Of a stretch of 18,896 nt of DNA, positions 1 to 9,401 are shown one piece after another (position 1 is the stretch's first letter; each line of letters opens with the position of its first letter). Source of the DNA: Pinguiococcus pyrenoidosus (taxonomy: Eukaryota; Sar; Pinguiophyceae; Pinguiochrysidales; Pinguiochrysidaceae); assembly GCA_019677205.1 (NCBI GenBank), contig JAAMXY010000043.1, forward strand, positions 1 through 18,896, given 5' to 3'. The notes below the pieces were generated by a model. That model searched no databases and was not told the origin of the DNA. It saw nothing but the letters and a program-made list of their open reading frames with translations. The translations under genes and the position numbers were made by a program.

Positions 1-824
1 GGGGTGACATGCACATATCCGACGGGACAATCCGGGTTGGTTGATTTGTGAACCAGACTAAAAATGGTTATGCGTTTCGGTCGCAAGTATTTAGCAAGGC
101 GCAAACTCGGAATTTCGAAAAAAATGATGAAAAAAAAATGAACATCGGGACAACGAACACCCTCCTCCGCAACTCAGACGTGATAACTCCGGGCAGCGAA
201 GCAACTCTGCCTATCCGTCGGATCGAAGGCTGCGTTTGCCGCACCGTGCAGCGCGAGACAAATCCGCCCGTAGAAGTCGCTCTTTGCTGGACTGGAACCT
301 TTCTGGAGAAGCTGCATGCATTGCTTGTGAGGACATCACAGTCTGGGCCTAGGCTTCGGCTCACGCACTTGGTGACGGACCTTGAGAGGAAGACTTGAAA
401 GCAGAATGGACATGCGGGCCTCGCCGAAACACGGCGCAGAATCGTTACTCAATTGGCTGTCGAGGGACACGACGCTTCGAGCTCATTGTAAAGACCCATC
501 AAAGATCCTTCGTTGGCTTGAAGCCAATCGCGTCTTGCAGTCTGTTGAGAACTGCTCAATCGGAAGTAGCACGCTACATTCTGAAGGAGGATGACGATAC
601 CATATATTAGCTCATGATTTCCTTCTGCAAGTCCCCTTTTCTGCAGCGCTGTGCTTTACCCTCCTCTTCGGATCCAAAGCTTCTAGGAATCATTTCTGGG
701 CTCCGCCGAAGATTAGAGCAAGGGGGAAAAGCCCTGGAAAGGCCGCCATGGCGCTCCTGTCCGGCGTGTCCGCGGCCTTGCTCGTTTCGTCCCCGCTCGC
801 TTCGTCCTCGTAGGGTGGCTCGGG
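1..824. other. 5' spacer of the window, no supported gene
   Basis: No gene here can be supported. Several short open frames exist on both strands and none resembles a family I know. Two weak candidates are recorded. One is a plus-strand frame with ATG at about 406 encoding NWLSRDTTLRAH and SKILRWLEANRVLQ, ending at 594. The other is a minus-strand frame with ATG at 836 encoding MSQHPEPPYEDEASGDE and ending near 690. The second would start head-to-head with, and overlap, the ATG at 825, which would fit the alternating gene order of the window. Base composition is less GC-rich than in the confirmed exons. Confidence 0.4.
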
Positions 825-3129
825 ATGCTGCGACATGACGAAGAGCTTGAGGCACTGCTTGGGACGGGTCCTAAGTTGCAGCCAGAAGAAGTGCGGCGGA
901 GAGTCGCTCAGGAGCCTCTCTTGACCTTCGATTGCCAACGGAGCTTTGAGATAGCTCGACATGCGAGGCGCTTAGATACGGGCTGGGCCACGGACACACA
1001 AGTGCGTACTGGACCTCGCAGCTTGCACTTCGCTACCGGAAACATGACCCAAGCTGGGCCTCCGCAGCTGCTCACGCCAGAGAGCATGTCGATCAAGAGT
1101 GACATGACGCCCAGGGCTTCTATCCAAGGAGTCTCGTGCGCATCGCCGGCCACTAAGCCCCACGGATACCAGTTCCAAGAGCGGCGAAGACCGCGCACCA
1201 TCCACGACATTGACGAACTGGTCCAGCGCCGCCGAGAAGAGCTGGATAAGCTCCGCACCATGAATCGGGACCTCATGGCGCGAAGCGCGCTCGAGAGGGC
1301 GGCCAAGATGGGCGTCGGCTGCGACGAGGAAGACAGCGATGTCCTGGCGTCCCCTGCAAACTACCAAAGGTAAGGAGCGGGCAAGGCCCTAGATCGTGGC
1401 GCTTGGCGGTGCTCTTGCTCCCACTTGCTTGCGCCGGCTTGCTGATGATCTATGGACAATCTCAAAGATCCCTGAAGGCCCCCGGATCGGACACGCAGTC
1501 GTCGGAGAAGCGAGCGTTCCGGCGCCATGGTCGTTCCTTGAGCGAGGGGAGGCTTGCGCCGAGATCCGGCATCAAGGCCATGACGCTCCCTCGGCGAAGC
1601 ACCAATCAGCGCCAGAATGGGCACCGTCAAGCCGCTGCTCGATTCGTTGGCAAAACGAATCGGCTCCAGGAGCTCACCACGCATGCGGGCGACGATCACG
1701 TCGAGGTGCTGGAGGAGTCCACAACTTCGATCATGTCTCCGCCCGAGATCAAGCGAGAAGCTCCAAGGAGTGCGGCAAAAGCTCAGACACCCACCGAGGC
1801 CCGCCTGCTGTTCCCTATCGACGAGTCGGCTGAGGGAGAGGCTGCCGCGAAGGCAGAGAAGGAGCGCCACGAGCAGCTCGTCTACGATGAGTTGCTCGAC
1901 GTGTTTGAGAAGAAGAGCAAGGAGAAGGAGAAGGAAGTGGCGCAGGAGCTCGCCAAGGAGGAGGGAGAACTTCAGTGCTTGGCGGACAAGGCCAACAAGC
2001 TCACCGTGGAGCTTGCGTCGGTGCAGGAGAAACTGCGCGAATCCGAGCAGCTATGTGACGAGCTGAGGCGGGAGCAGGAATTGTTGATGACTTCGGTCGA
2101 AGACGCGCGCGCTGCAAAACGAGAGCAGGAGGAAGCGATGAAGCGTGAGTACGAGACGCGCCTCGACACGGTGCTGGACGCGAGGAGCGCCGCGGAGGAA
2201 GCGTACGGCGTTCTCAAAGAGCAGCTTGCGGCGCTGGAACAGGCCAAGACCCGGGCGGACGAGGCCTGTGAAGCGCTGAAAGACCGCCTGGCGAAGCTGG
2301 AGGAGGACAAGAGCACGGCCGAGGAGGAGGCGTACAACGTCGTCAACTTGATGAAGATTCACATCGCGGAGCTGGAAGAGGACAAGGATATCTGGGAGAA
2401 GAAGGCGGCCGACTCGACCAAGTGGGAGGCGCTCGCTCGCGAGTACCAAGACCAGGTCCGGGGCTTGCTGCTCGAGCTCGACGAGCAAAAGGAGCGCCAG
2501 AAGAAGGAGCGCCAGAACGCCACAGAGATCGTCAAGCGATGGCAAGACTACAGCAAGATCCTCCAAGACCAGGCAAAGGCTGTCGTCCTGCGACGCTTGC
2601 ACGTCCACGCAAACTCGACCGCGAAACGGGATGTACGTAGTGGTGCCTTTTGTTTCTTTTGGGTTTATCTTTTGGAGGCTTTTTTTTGGTGGTGTGCGTT
2701 TCTTTTCGCTGAGGGGTGGCTGGCACACCACCGAGCAACCGATCTAAGCTATGGCTCTGCTCCAACCTGAAGGCGCTCAAGGTGTGGCGGGCTCATACAG
2801 CGGCCGCCGTTGATGCGGCGGGAGCCGCGATCCCAACCATATCCACTGGAGATGGCGGCTCTGCGAAGGGTGACAAGGGCAAAAAGGACTGGCTTCGGAA
2901 GGAGTGTGCGGCGCTTCGGCGGGAGCTGGGCAAGATGCGCCGCACCGAGATGGCCCGGAAGACCCTCAGCTCGGCGCTGCAGAGGACGCCCACGTCGCGG
3001 AAGCAAAAGTCACCGATGGCGCAAGGCGCGAAGTGGCTGTCGGAGGGGACCACCATCGGTGCCATCTTCAGAACATTCTTCTGGACTTCCGTGACGTTGA
3101 GTATCTTCATCGCCTGTTGGCAAGGGTAG
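825..3129 (+). CDS. Tail-anchored coiled-coil protein, function unknown
   Basis: Three exons are proposed: 825-1369, 1468-2632, and a last exon ending with the stop at 3129. Intron 1 (GTAAGG...CAAAG, 98 nt) has a CTGAT branch-like site and keeps frame. Intron 2 starts GTACGT at 2633; acceptors at 2748, 2772 or 2781 all keep frame, so the protein is about 685-696 residues. The N-terminal ~300 residues are polar and probably disordered, with a basic helical stretch near IDELVQRRREELDKLR. Residues about 310-555 form a long, highly charged coiled coil rich in E, K and A. The last ~24 residues (GAIFRTFFWTSVTLSIFIAC) are one hydrophobic segment with almost no tail, as in tail-anchored golgin-like or ER/mitochondrial tether proteins. 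That comparison is architectural only; I recognise no named family. It converges on the TspO-like gene. Confidence 0.7.
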
Positions 3130-3193
3130 CGGGCCGGTGAACGATAAATGGCGGGAGCTTGTCGCGCCTTCGCCGACACGAACCACAAGCAGC

Positions 3194-3215
3194 GACCAAT
3201 CAAAGACCAATCAAA
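3194..3215. repeat. Perfect 11-bp tandem duplication, CCAAT-containing
   Basis: GACCAATCAAA occurs twice back to back (3194-3204 and 3205-3215) in the 142 bp spacer between the convergent ends of the coiled-coil and TspO-like genes. On the minus strand it reads TTTGATTGGTC. Its position downstream of both genes argues against a promoter CCAAT box. The rest of the 3130-3271 spacer shows nothing else. Confidence 0.8.
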
Positions 3216-3271
3216 GTAATCAACGCCACGAATTTTTTGCTTCCCCGTGCCGATTTCCCTTCGGCAAGCTC

Positions 3272-4600
3272 TTAAAGCTTTCCGAGCAACAGGTTCGACA
3301 GCCTGCCCCAGACGGACGGCGGCACCGCCGTGGCGATGCCCACGACCGTGCAGATGGCTCCGCCGACTCGACACGCGATCTTGACGAGCCGAGCGCCTCT
3401 GGAGAGGTATCCCGCCCCGCGGGTGCCCTCTTCGCGGCGCTTCATGTCGTCCTCGATGCCCCGGAGCGCCCACGCACCGACGAAGGCAACGGAAGGCGCA
3501 CGCCGAAGAATTGCCAGAGTGCTTGTCAGCACCGACGCGATGGCAGCGCTGGCCACGGCAGACGTCGTCATCACGTTGTCGCTACACTGCTCAGATAGGA
3601 CGATGGAGGAGAGCAGCGTCAGCCACAGCACACAAGGCCATACCAAGCATCACACACTGATCGAGTCCGTTGTTGCGCAACCTACCTCTCCGACGGCGAT
3701 GGCGCCGTTGGTGTTGACGAGCATCGCCGCGCAGACCCACGCAAAGTGCAGGGAATGGGGAAGAAGAGCGAGTGCAAGAGTCTTGCTGCTGCCCAGCGCC
3801 TCATCCGCCAGCATGCTCTCTCGGACGATGCCATGGTACTGCCCAAGGCTGGCCGCGGCACCGACGAGGCAGGCCGACGAGATGAGCAGGTACTTCCCGC
3901 CGGCCATGCGATATCGCGGCCGGAAGGTGGCACACCAGAGCGACTGGAACAAGCAGGCGCCCACCCACGCCGGCGTGGCCTTGGCCAGCGTCTCTCGGAT
4001 GGCGGGGAAGGGCGCGGCGCTCAGCGGGGTGAAGAGCGTGCCGAACTGCAGCAGCAGATGGAAGAACGTCTCTCCCATGAAGATGGGACCCCAGATGCTG
4101 AAGGCCCAGCCGGACGGCGTAAACTGCGAGCGTCCGTACTGCGCTTCGGGCAGCTTGACACTGCCCTTCTTCTCCGCCTGCAGCTGCTGCGCGGCCTCGC
4201 TGTCCAGCCTGCCCGGCTGCCCCACCGCCCAGATGTTCAGCGCCATGGCCGCGGCGCCCGCCAGCTGCCACCTGCACCGCATTCAAAGCTCAGTTCAGCT
4301 GCACGGCTCTTCTCTGGGTCTTGCCACAAGTCGCACATACCGATAGAGGCGCCCGCCGGACAGCACCTCCTCTGCCAGCCACGCAGCGAAGGCCTCCCCT
4401 TTGAACAGAGCGCTTAAGATGGCGGCTGCGAAGCTGGACGCCACCACCGCCTCCGTGGGAGACGCCTTCATGGGATCCGTCTGCATGAAGCTGCTCTTGA
4501 GAGTCGCCAGCGGGCCGGCTGGTCGATCCGGAGGCCCTGCGACGCCCACGTGGAACAGGCTCAGCAGCAGAAGTCCGCCGAGCAGAGCACCTCGGAGCAT
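3272..4600 (-). CDS. Large TspO/MBR-like multi-pass membrane protein
   Basis: There are three exons: 4600-4341, 4271-3686 and 3586-3272, giving 386 residues. Intron 1 is GTATGT...GTGCAG (69 nt) and intron 2 is GTAGGT...GAGCAG (99 nt) with a CTGAC branch site. The protein starts MLRGALLGGLLLLSLFHVGV, a good signal peptide or transit signal anchor. Residues 137-151 read FTPSGWAFSIWGPIF, the tryptophan-rich motif of TspO/MBR-type proteins. It is followed by several hydrophobic segments and by LLPHSLHFAWVCAAMLVNTN, which matches the late TspO helix pattern (PhSLhhxWhxhAxhxN). Classical TspO is about 160 residues; this protein has about 130 extra N-terminal and 100 extra C-terminal residues, the latter with further membrane segments. 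TspO proteins bind porphyrins and sterols, but ligand and compartment here are not shown. Assignment to the wider family is likely; to TspO itself, unproven. Confidence 0.72.
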
Positions 4601-5165
4601 TCCGACACCTCGCGCGCACAGTCACTGCGCGACACCGACGCCACGCGCCGACTGCTCACCGAGGTCAGGCCTGGACGAGCAGAGCGCAGCTACGCAAGCC
4701 CGGAACAGCGATAGAGAGGATCCTGTGGCGCCGAATCCAGCCCGAGTCGAACTGAAATTTTGAATTTTGATATTTTGAACTATTTTGTTATTTAATTTAT
4801 ATGATCATCTATTATGATGTTTATTATGGAAACTTTCAAAATATTTGAATATTATATTAAAGATAAGATTTTTCCTCTCGAATGGTTGGTATTTCGCTGT
4901 TGTTTGCGTATGTTTGCCTCCTCATGTTGAAGCAGCAAGACTTCGTTCCTAAGATCCTGAATGAGCGTTACAATTGTTTTTTAATCGTATCCAATAAAGA
5001 AGAAGAGGTGCGAAGGGCCAACCAATGCCATGATTCAGATCAGAGTAGACTGGCTTCTTATTACCCCTTTTCACGCGTACATCAGATACTGCTTATACTG
5101 ACCGACTCTAAGGCGCTCACCAAGCGCTCACAAAGCGCCCACAGAGCGCCACACAGCGGAACGCC
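4601..5165. promoter_or_regulatory. Divergent spacer between TspO-like gene and LAMTOR3
   Basis: This 565 bp spacer separates two start codons and should hold both promoters. Its left part is GC-rich and contains CGCGACACCGA at 4628-4638, also found upstream of NOL12. From about 4755 to 4880 it becomes strongly AT-rich, beginning with four degenerate copies of ATTTTGA (4757-4763, 4764-4770, 4772-4778, 4782-4788). An open frame from 4882 to 5169 has no recognisable content and is not called a gene. The 11-bp repeats at the right end are listed separately. Confidence 0.6.
5113..5159 (+). repeat. 11-nt tandem repeat array just upstream of LAMTOR3
   Basis: GCGCTCACCAA, GCGCTCACAAA, GCGCCCACAGA and GCGCCACACA follow one another, with copies starting at 5113, 5124, 5135 and 5146 and a final GCGG at 5156. 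The array ends about 6 nt before the LAMTOR3 ATG at 5166, so it is either core promoter or 5' UTR sequence. Confidence 0.8.
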
Positions 5166-5669
5166 ATGAGTGACACGGTTTTGAGTCTCTTGAATGAGCT
5201 GCTACCGAGGTGAAGCACAGGTCGCGAGGCAGCCATACTTCCAGGCACTCACAGCATATGCGGCGCAGATTCCCAGGCGTGCTGGAAATCACCCTTTGCA
5301 GTGCCGATGGTACAGTTCTCGCGACCGCTGCGTCTCCGTACGCCGACGTGGAGACCACCGACGACGACAGTCAGAGTCGCTTCGCGACCTGCGTGATGTC
5401 AGCGACGGCCCAGGCGAAGAAAGTGCTCAACAGCGGCATTCGGTACGGAGCCATTGGGCGGTGGGATGCTTGGATCCTTCTCGCGGAATCTGACCGGCGG
5501 AACTGCGTAGATCCACCATGGCGTACTTTGACAACCTCGTCATCATCCACGTTTTGGCCGGGCCTCTGATCGTGTGCTTCATCTGCGAGGTAGGGGAGAG
5601 GCGCTCAACGTTTACCTCTTGCGTGATGGACAGCATGGAGCTGATCCTTTGGGGGCGTCCCCCTCCTTT

Positions 5670-5718
<49 letters not shown>

Positions 5719-5848
5719 TCTCTCTCTCTCTTTACTTGGTCTCTACCCAATGCAGATCACGGCGAACACAGGGGCAATCTTAGACAGCACGGAAGCGATT
5801 CAAGAGACGCTCCAGCCCGTGGCGGCGCTAGTGTCTACAGCATCATGA
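5166..5848 (+). CDS. LAMTOR3: Ragulator subunit LAMTOR3 (MP1), roadblock fold
   Basis: Four exons (5166-5209, 5269-5442, 5511-5589, 5756-5848) join to a 129-residue protein; human LAMTOR3 is about 124. Introns are 59, 68 and 166 nt with donors GTGAAG, GTACGG, GTAGGG and acceptors CAG, TAG, CAG. Exon 1 gives MSDTVLSLLNELLP. Exon 2 gives the first roadblock strands and helix (GVLEITLCSADGTVLATAAS). Exon 3 gives the strand pair YFDNLVIIHVLAGPLIVCFI, aligning to the YYNTYQVVQFNRLPLVVSFI segment of the human protein. Exon 4 begins ITANTGAILDS, matching the SANTGLI signature before the last helix. LAMTOR3 pairs with LAMTOR2 in the Ragulator scaffold that anchors Rag GTPases and TORC1 on lysosomes or vacuoles. 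Every junction restores family sequence, so the structure is fairly secure although no single frame shows it. A TGTAAA element follows the stop by about 30 nt. Confidence 0.85.
5674..5731. repeat. (CT)n-(CA)n-(CT)n compound microsatellite in LAMTOR3 intron 3
   Basis: About 13 CT units are followed by about nine CA units and about six more CT units. The whole tract sits inside the third LAMTOR3 intron, between the donor at 5590 and the acceptor at 5755. The second CT block lies in the acceptor's pyrimidine tract. Confidence 0.95.
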
Positions 5849-6026
5849 AGCGAGGGAGAGAGGGAGAAACGAAGAAACTTGTAAATTGTACCGTAGACGG
5901 CGGATTCTATTTCCGCAGCGTTTGACGCATTTCTCCGGAATGAAATGTTCTCTACCCCATCTGAAGAGTGAAGATGGGGCCCACTGATGCCTGCTGCCAG
6001 CGCAAGCGCATTTCGTCGGGCAGGCT

Positions 6027-9000
6027 CTACGTGAGATGATTCGGCTTTGATCTCTTTCGTTTGCTCCGGCGCATCGGAGTCGTCTCGCCGCCGCCTTTCG
6101 CCGCCTTCGCACTCGATGGGGCATCGGTGCCCACCTTTGCACTAGATGGAGTGTCCGTGGCCTTCCTTTTGCTAGACTGGGCATCTGCGGTTGCTGTAGA
6201 TTCTGGAACCTCTGTGGATTCTGTAAATTCTGCAACCTCCGTGGAGTCTGTGAATTCTGCACTGGCTCGTGAGCGCGTTCTTCGGAGGGATCTTCGAGGC
6301 GTCCCCTTGGTCTCTTCCACCGCGTCAGCTGTCCCAAGCTCCTGGGACCGTCGGCGTTTCCTCTTCGACCTGGTCTTCGGAGCCGACTCATGTTCTTCGT
6401 CCGGTGTCCCTTGCTGTGCTTCGCCATCTTGGCCGCGGCCATCGTCGGGAAGGTCCTCGTCCTGAACGGCCTGCGCCGCGGTTTCCGCTGCGGGGACCAC
6501 GGCCAGATCCATCGCCTCCTCCAGGTCTTCGTCGGACTCCGCTTCTTCCGCGATCGTGTACTTCGTTCGCTCGTCTTCCAGGTTCGGGGTCACGGCTGCG
6601 CCATTCTGCGTAGGATCCGCATCGAGAAGCTCCGTGTTGCACCGGAGGACATGATCGACCAGGTACGATGCCTCGATGAGGCGATCCACGCGTTCCGCGT
6701 GCTTCGACGTATACGTCAGGATCCCGTCACAGAGCTCTGCCAGTGCAATAGCAAGCTACGTTAGCGGCAACTGCAATCCACCTTGAGCAAACGTCCGTCA
6801 AGCGTATGAGCATATGTACATCACTTGCTCCCTACCTAGGCTGTCTTTGTGCCTCTTCCAGCTCTTTGGGGAGATTCTCGTTCTGAGCAAGGCGTCCAGA
6901 AGCAGTTGCGCCAGGACCATGTGCTTCATGTTGGCGTTCCACGTCTTGAGATACTCCAAGCTCTTCCAGACGTATTTCTCGTTCCAGGTGGCGACCATCT
7001 CGACGAAAGGGTTCTGCTTCTCCGCGGAACGCATCCACTGCTGGTCGAGGTAGTCGCTGAGGACCTTGAGAAGTCGAAGGGGCTTGTCCAGCTCAAAGCT
7101 CAGGGCAGCAGCCCTCCGGAAGTCTCTCTTGTACAACGAGTTCGCGAGCTCCTGCTCCTTCTCAACCATGAGCTCGTTCTCCACGATCTGCCGCTCCTCC
7201 TCTTCGACGGTCACGTCCTTCCAAACCACCAGCGTGCTATCAGAACCGCCCGAGAGGAGGTGGCCCCCGTCGTGCGTTGCCGCCAACGCCCAGATCTTGT
7301 CACTGTGAGCGTCGATCGTCGCTTCACACTCGTTTGTCCGAATCGTCCAGATCTTGATCAGCCCGTCGGCTCCGCAGCTCGCCAGCTGCATGCCGTTCCT
7401 CAGGAAGGCCATGTTCAGGACCGAGCTGGTGTGGCCCTGGAAGGTCTTCAGGCACTGCCCGTTCGCGAGCCCCCAGATCTTGATCGTCCGATCTCCGCTG
7501 CTCGTCGCAATTGCTCGGTCTATTGGAGAGAACTTGACCATCCAAACGCCCCGCTTGTGGCCCTTCAGCTGAAACTTCAGGTCTAGCTCTACCCGCTTGG
7601 CCCTGGCCTTGCCCGCCTCGATCCGCAGCTCATAGACATGCACCGCCTTGTCCTGCGAGGCCGTGGCGATCAGCGAATCGTTCGGCGCGATCGCCACCGC
7701 GTTGATGTCTTTGTCGTGGGCCTTGATGCTCAAGGCCGGCGTCTGTGATTGCGGGGAGGAAAGCTTCCCAGACGCCTTGTCAAGCGGCGGAAACAGCCAG
7801 ACTTTGAGCGTCTTGTCGGAGGCCGCGCTGGCGAGGAAGGCATGCTCCCAGAGGGCCTCCCACTTCGTGACGGACCCAGCGGCGGCCGCGGCCGCTTTCT
7901 GGGCAATGCAGACTGCACCCACGGCGTCCGTGTGCCCTCGACACTCCATCAAGCACGGCACGTCACTCAAGCGCGAGCTGCTGTCGCCAAGCATGGGTCG
8001 CAGGTCCCAGAGACGCAGCGTCTTGTCCTTCGACGCGGTTGCAAGGAACGCCCCATCCTTGCTCACATCGACGGACAGCACAGTGTCTGTGTGGCCTTGA
8101 ACAGGTACGACGGAGAAGTCGGCCGTGTCGAAAATCCGGACGTCAGCGCTGTTCGTCGCAACGACGACGCGATGAGGCGCATCGCCATCCCCTGCCGGTA
8201 GCTCCTTCACGTCCAAGATATCGTCATTGTAGCCGATCGTAAGCTTCTGAAAGTCCAGATTCATGTCGAAGAAGAGAAAATTGTGGTCTCCGGAAACAGC
8301 GAGGATCTGCTCCGCCTCCGGTGCTCCCGCGTCAGCCCCACGCCTCGCCAGAAGGATCCCCTTGTAGCCGAGCTCCGGCGTCGGCCCGTCCGACTGCTCC
8401 TTTACGAGCTTCACCTTGATCTTCTTCTTGGCCTTGCCCTTGTCCTTTCCCGTCTTCTTCCCAGCGTCTTCCCGTCGGTACGCCCACACACGAAGGAGCC
8501 CCTTTCCGCCCGCCGCCGCGACCAGGCCGGAGTACTCGGCATCCTCGCCTGCCTCCACCAGCATTCGATGGGCCGCCGCCGGCAGGATCTGGACGCCTTC
8601 CATCTCTTCATAGACAGGGACATTGAGGAGGTTGCCGAAGGTCTCGAGGTCCCAGAAGCTGAGCACCTGATCCCTCGCACAGGTCACCATCACCTTCGCA
8701 GCAACGTCGAAGGCGACTCCCGTCACTGCACTCATGTGCCCTTTCACAGTGGCGACGCAGCGATTGTCATGCAGGTCCCACACCTTCACGCAGGTGTCCT
8801 CCGAGCAAGACAACGCCCGCAGCGGCTTCGTCGTCGGCGCAAAAGTCACGTGATGCACCAGCCCCATGTGGCCCCGGAAGCTGTGGGTGCAAAACCCTTT
8901 CTCCATGTCGAACACGCGGACCAGCCGGTCGCTCCCGCCGGTCACCACCAGCGTGCCGGACTTGTCGTAGGCCAGCGCAAGCACCGGCGCCTCCGTCGCG

Positions 9001-9401
9001 CGAGCCACAGTCTTCTCCAGCGTGGCCTTTTCCCCGGCGACGCCCCAACGACGGAGCCTCAACTGCCTGTCGGCCGTCACCACCTCATCCGCAGTGGGCT
9101 TGATGCACACGCACACCAGGGATCCTTCCTCGTCATCGTCTTCGCCCTCGTTCTGCACTCTACAGCGCAGATTGTGCGCCACAGCCTCCAAGATGTTCAC
9201 CCGCCCAAAGTACATGCAGGCCAGGAAGCCGCGCTCGGACACAGAGATGCCACCACCGGAGTGGGCGCCTGCGTGGACCCGCTCGCGCCGGAATGCGCGG
9301 CTCAGGCCGCTCCTGGACGCCTTCATGGCGGATTTAAACGGCGAGTTTTGGCGGGAGAATCCCACAAGCGATGAGGGCTTCGCAGATTTGACGGAGACCA
9401 T
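6027..9401 (-). CDS. UTP13: U3 snoRNP / UtpB subunit UTP13 (TBL3), WD40 protein
   Basis: Two exons, 9401-6836 and 6736-6027, encode 1091 residues. The 99-nt intron (GTAGGG...GGCAG, CTAAC branch site) joins RHKDSL to ELCDGILTYTSKHAERVDRL, restoring the end of the Utp13 C-terminal domain. The start chosen is the first ATG in frame. FGRVNILE near residue 65 begins the first of two seven-bladed propellers. Strong markers include FRGHMGLVHHVTFAP, HDKDINAVAIAPND and KGHKRGVWMVKFSP. The Utp13 domain covers about residues 750-905. Utp13 works in the UtpB module with Pwp2, Utp12, Utp6, Utp18 and Utp21 on the 5' external spacer of pre-rRNA in the nucleolus. After the domain comes an unusual ~185-residue tail: an acidic part, then a basic part with KRKRR-type signals and short repeats. 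Human TBL3 (about 808 residues) has no such tail. The gene is divergent from its partner WDR3. Confidence 0.93.
6199..6262 (-). repeat. Imperfect ~24-27 nt coding repeats in the UTP13 tail
   Basis: Near-identical units encode EFTDSTEVA, EFTESTEVP and a shorter EST copy. A second short pair, TPSSAKVGTDAP and SSAKAAK, follows in the protein (about 6090-6160). Reading frame is kept, so the repeats lengthen the disordered tail without breaking it. Confidence 0.7.

Noticed and set aside
3330-4346. 338-codon open frame on the plus strand
   Set aside because: Covers the TspO-like gene in antisense and runs through both of its introns; the minus strand has the motifs and splice sites.
4700-4760. Possible tRNA T-arm (GTTCGACTC on the minus strand)
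   Set aside because: The flanking bases do not form the T stem or an acceptor stem, so no cloverleaf.
4882-5169. 95-codon open frame with a hydrophobic start
   Set aside because: Lies in the AT-rich divergent spacer, ends in the 11-nt repeats and overlaps the LAMTOR3 ATG; no family resemblance.
5674-5731. Microsatellite as coding sequence (long S/L and H/T runs)
   Set aside because: The open frames across it are products of the dinucleotide repeat; splice sites on both sides place it in an intron of LAMTOR3.
8283-9374. 363-codon open frame on the plus strand
   Set aside because: Lies wholly antisense to UTP13 exon 1, is rich in R, H, L and P as expected of a GC-rich shadow frame, and has no recognisable motif.
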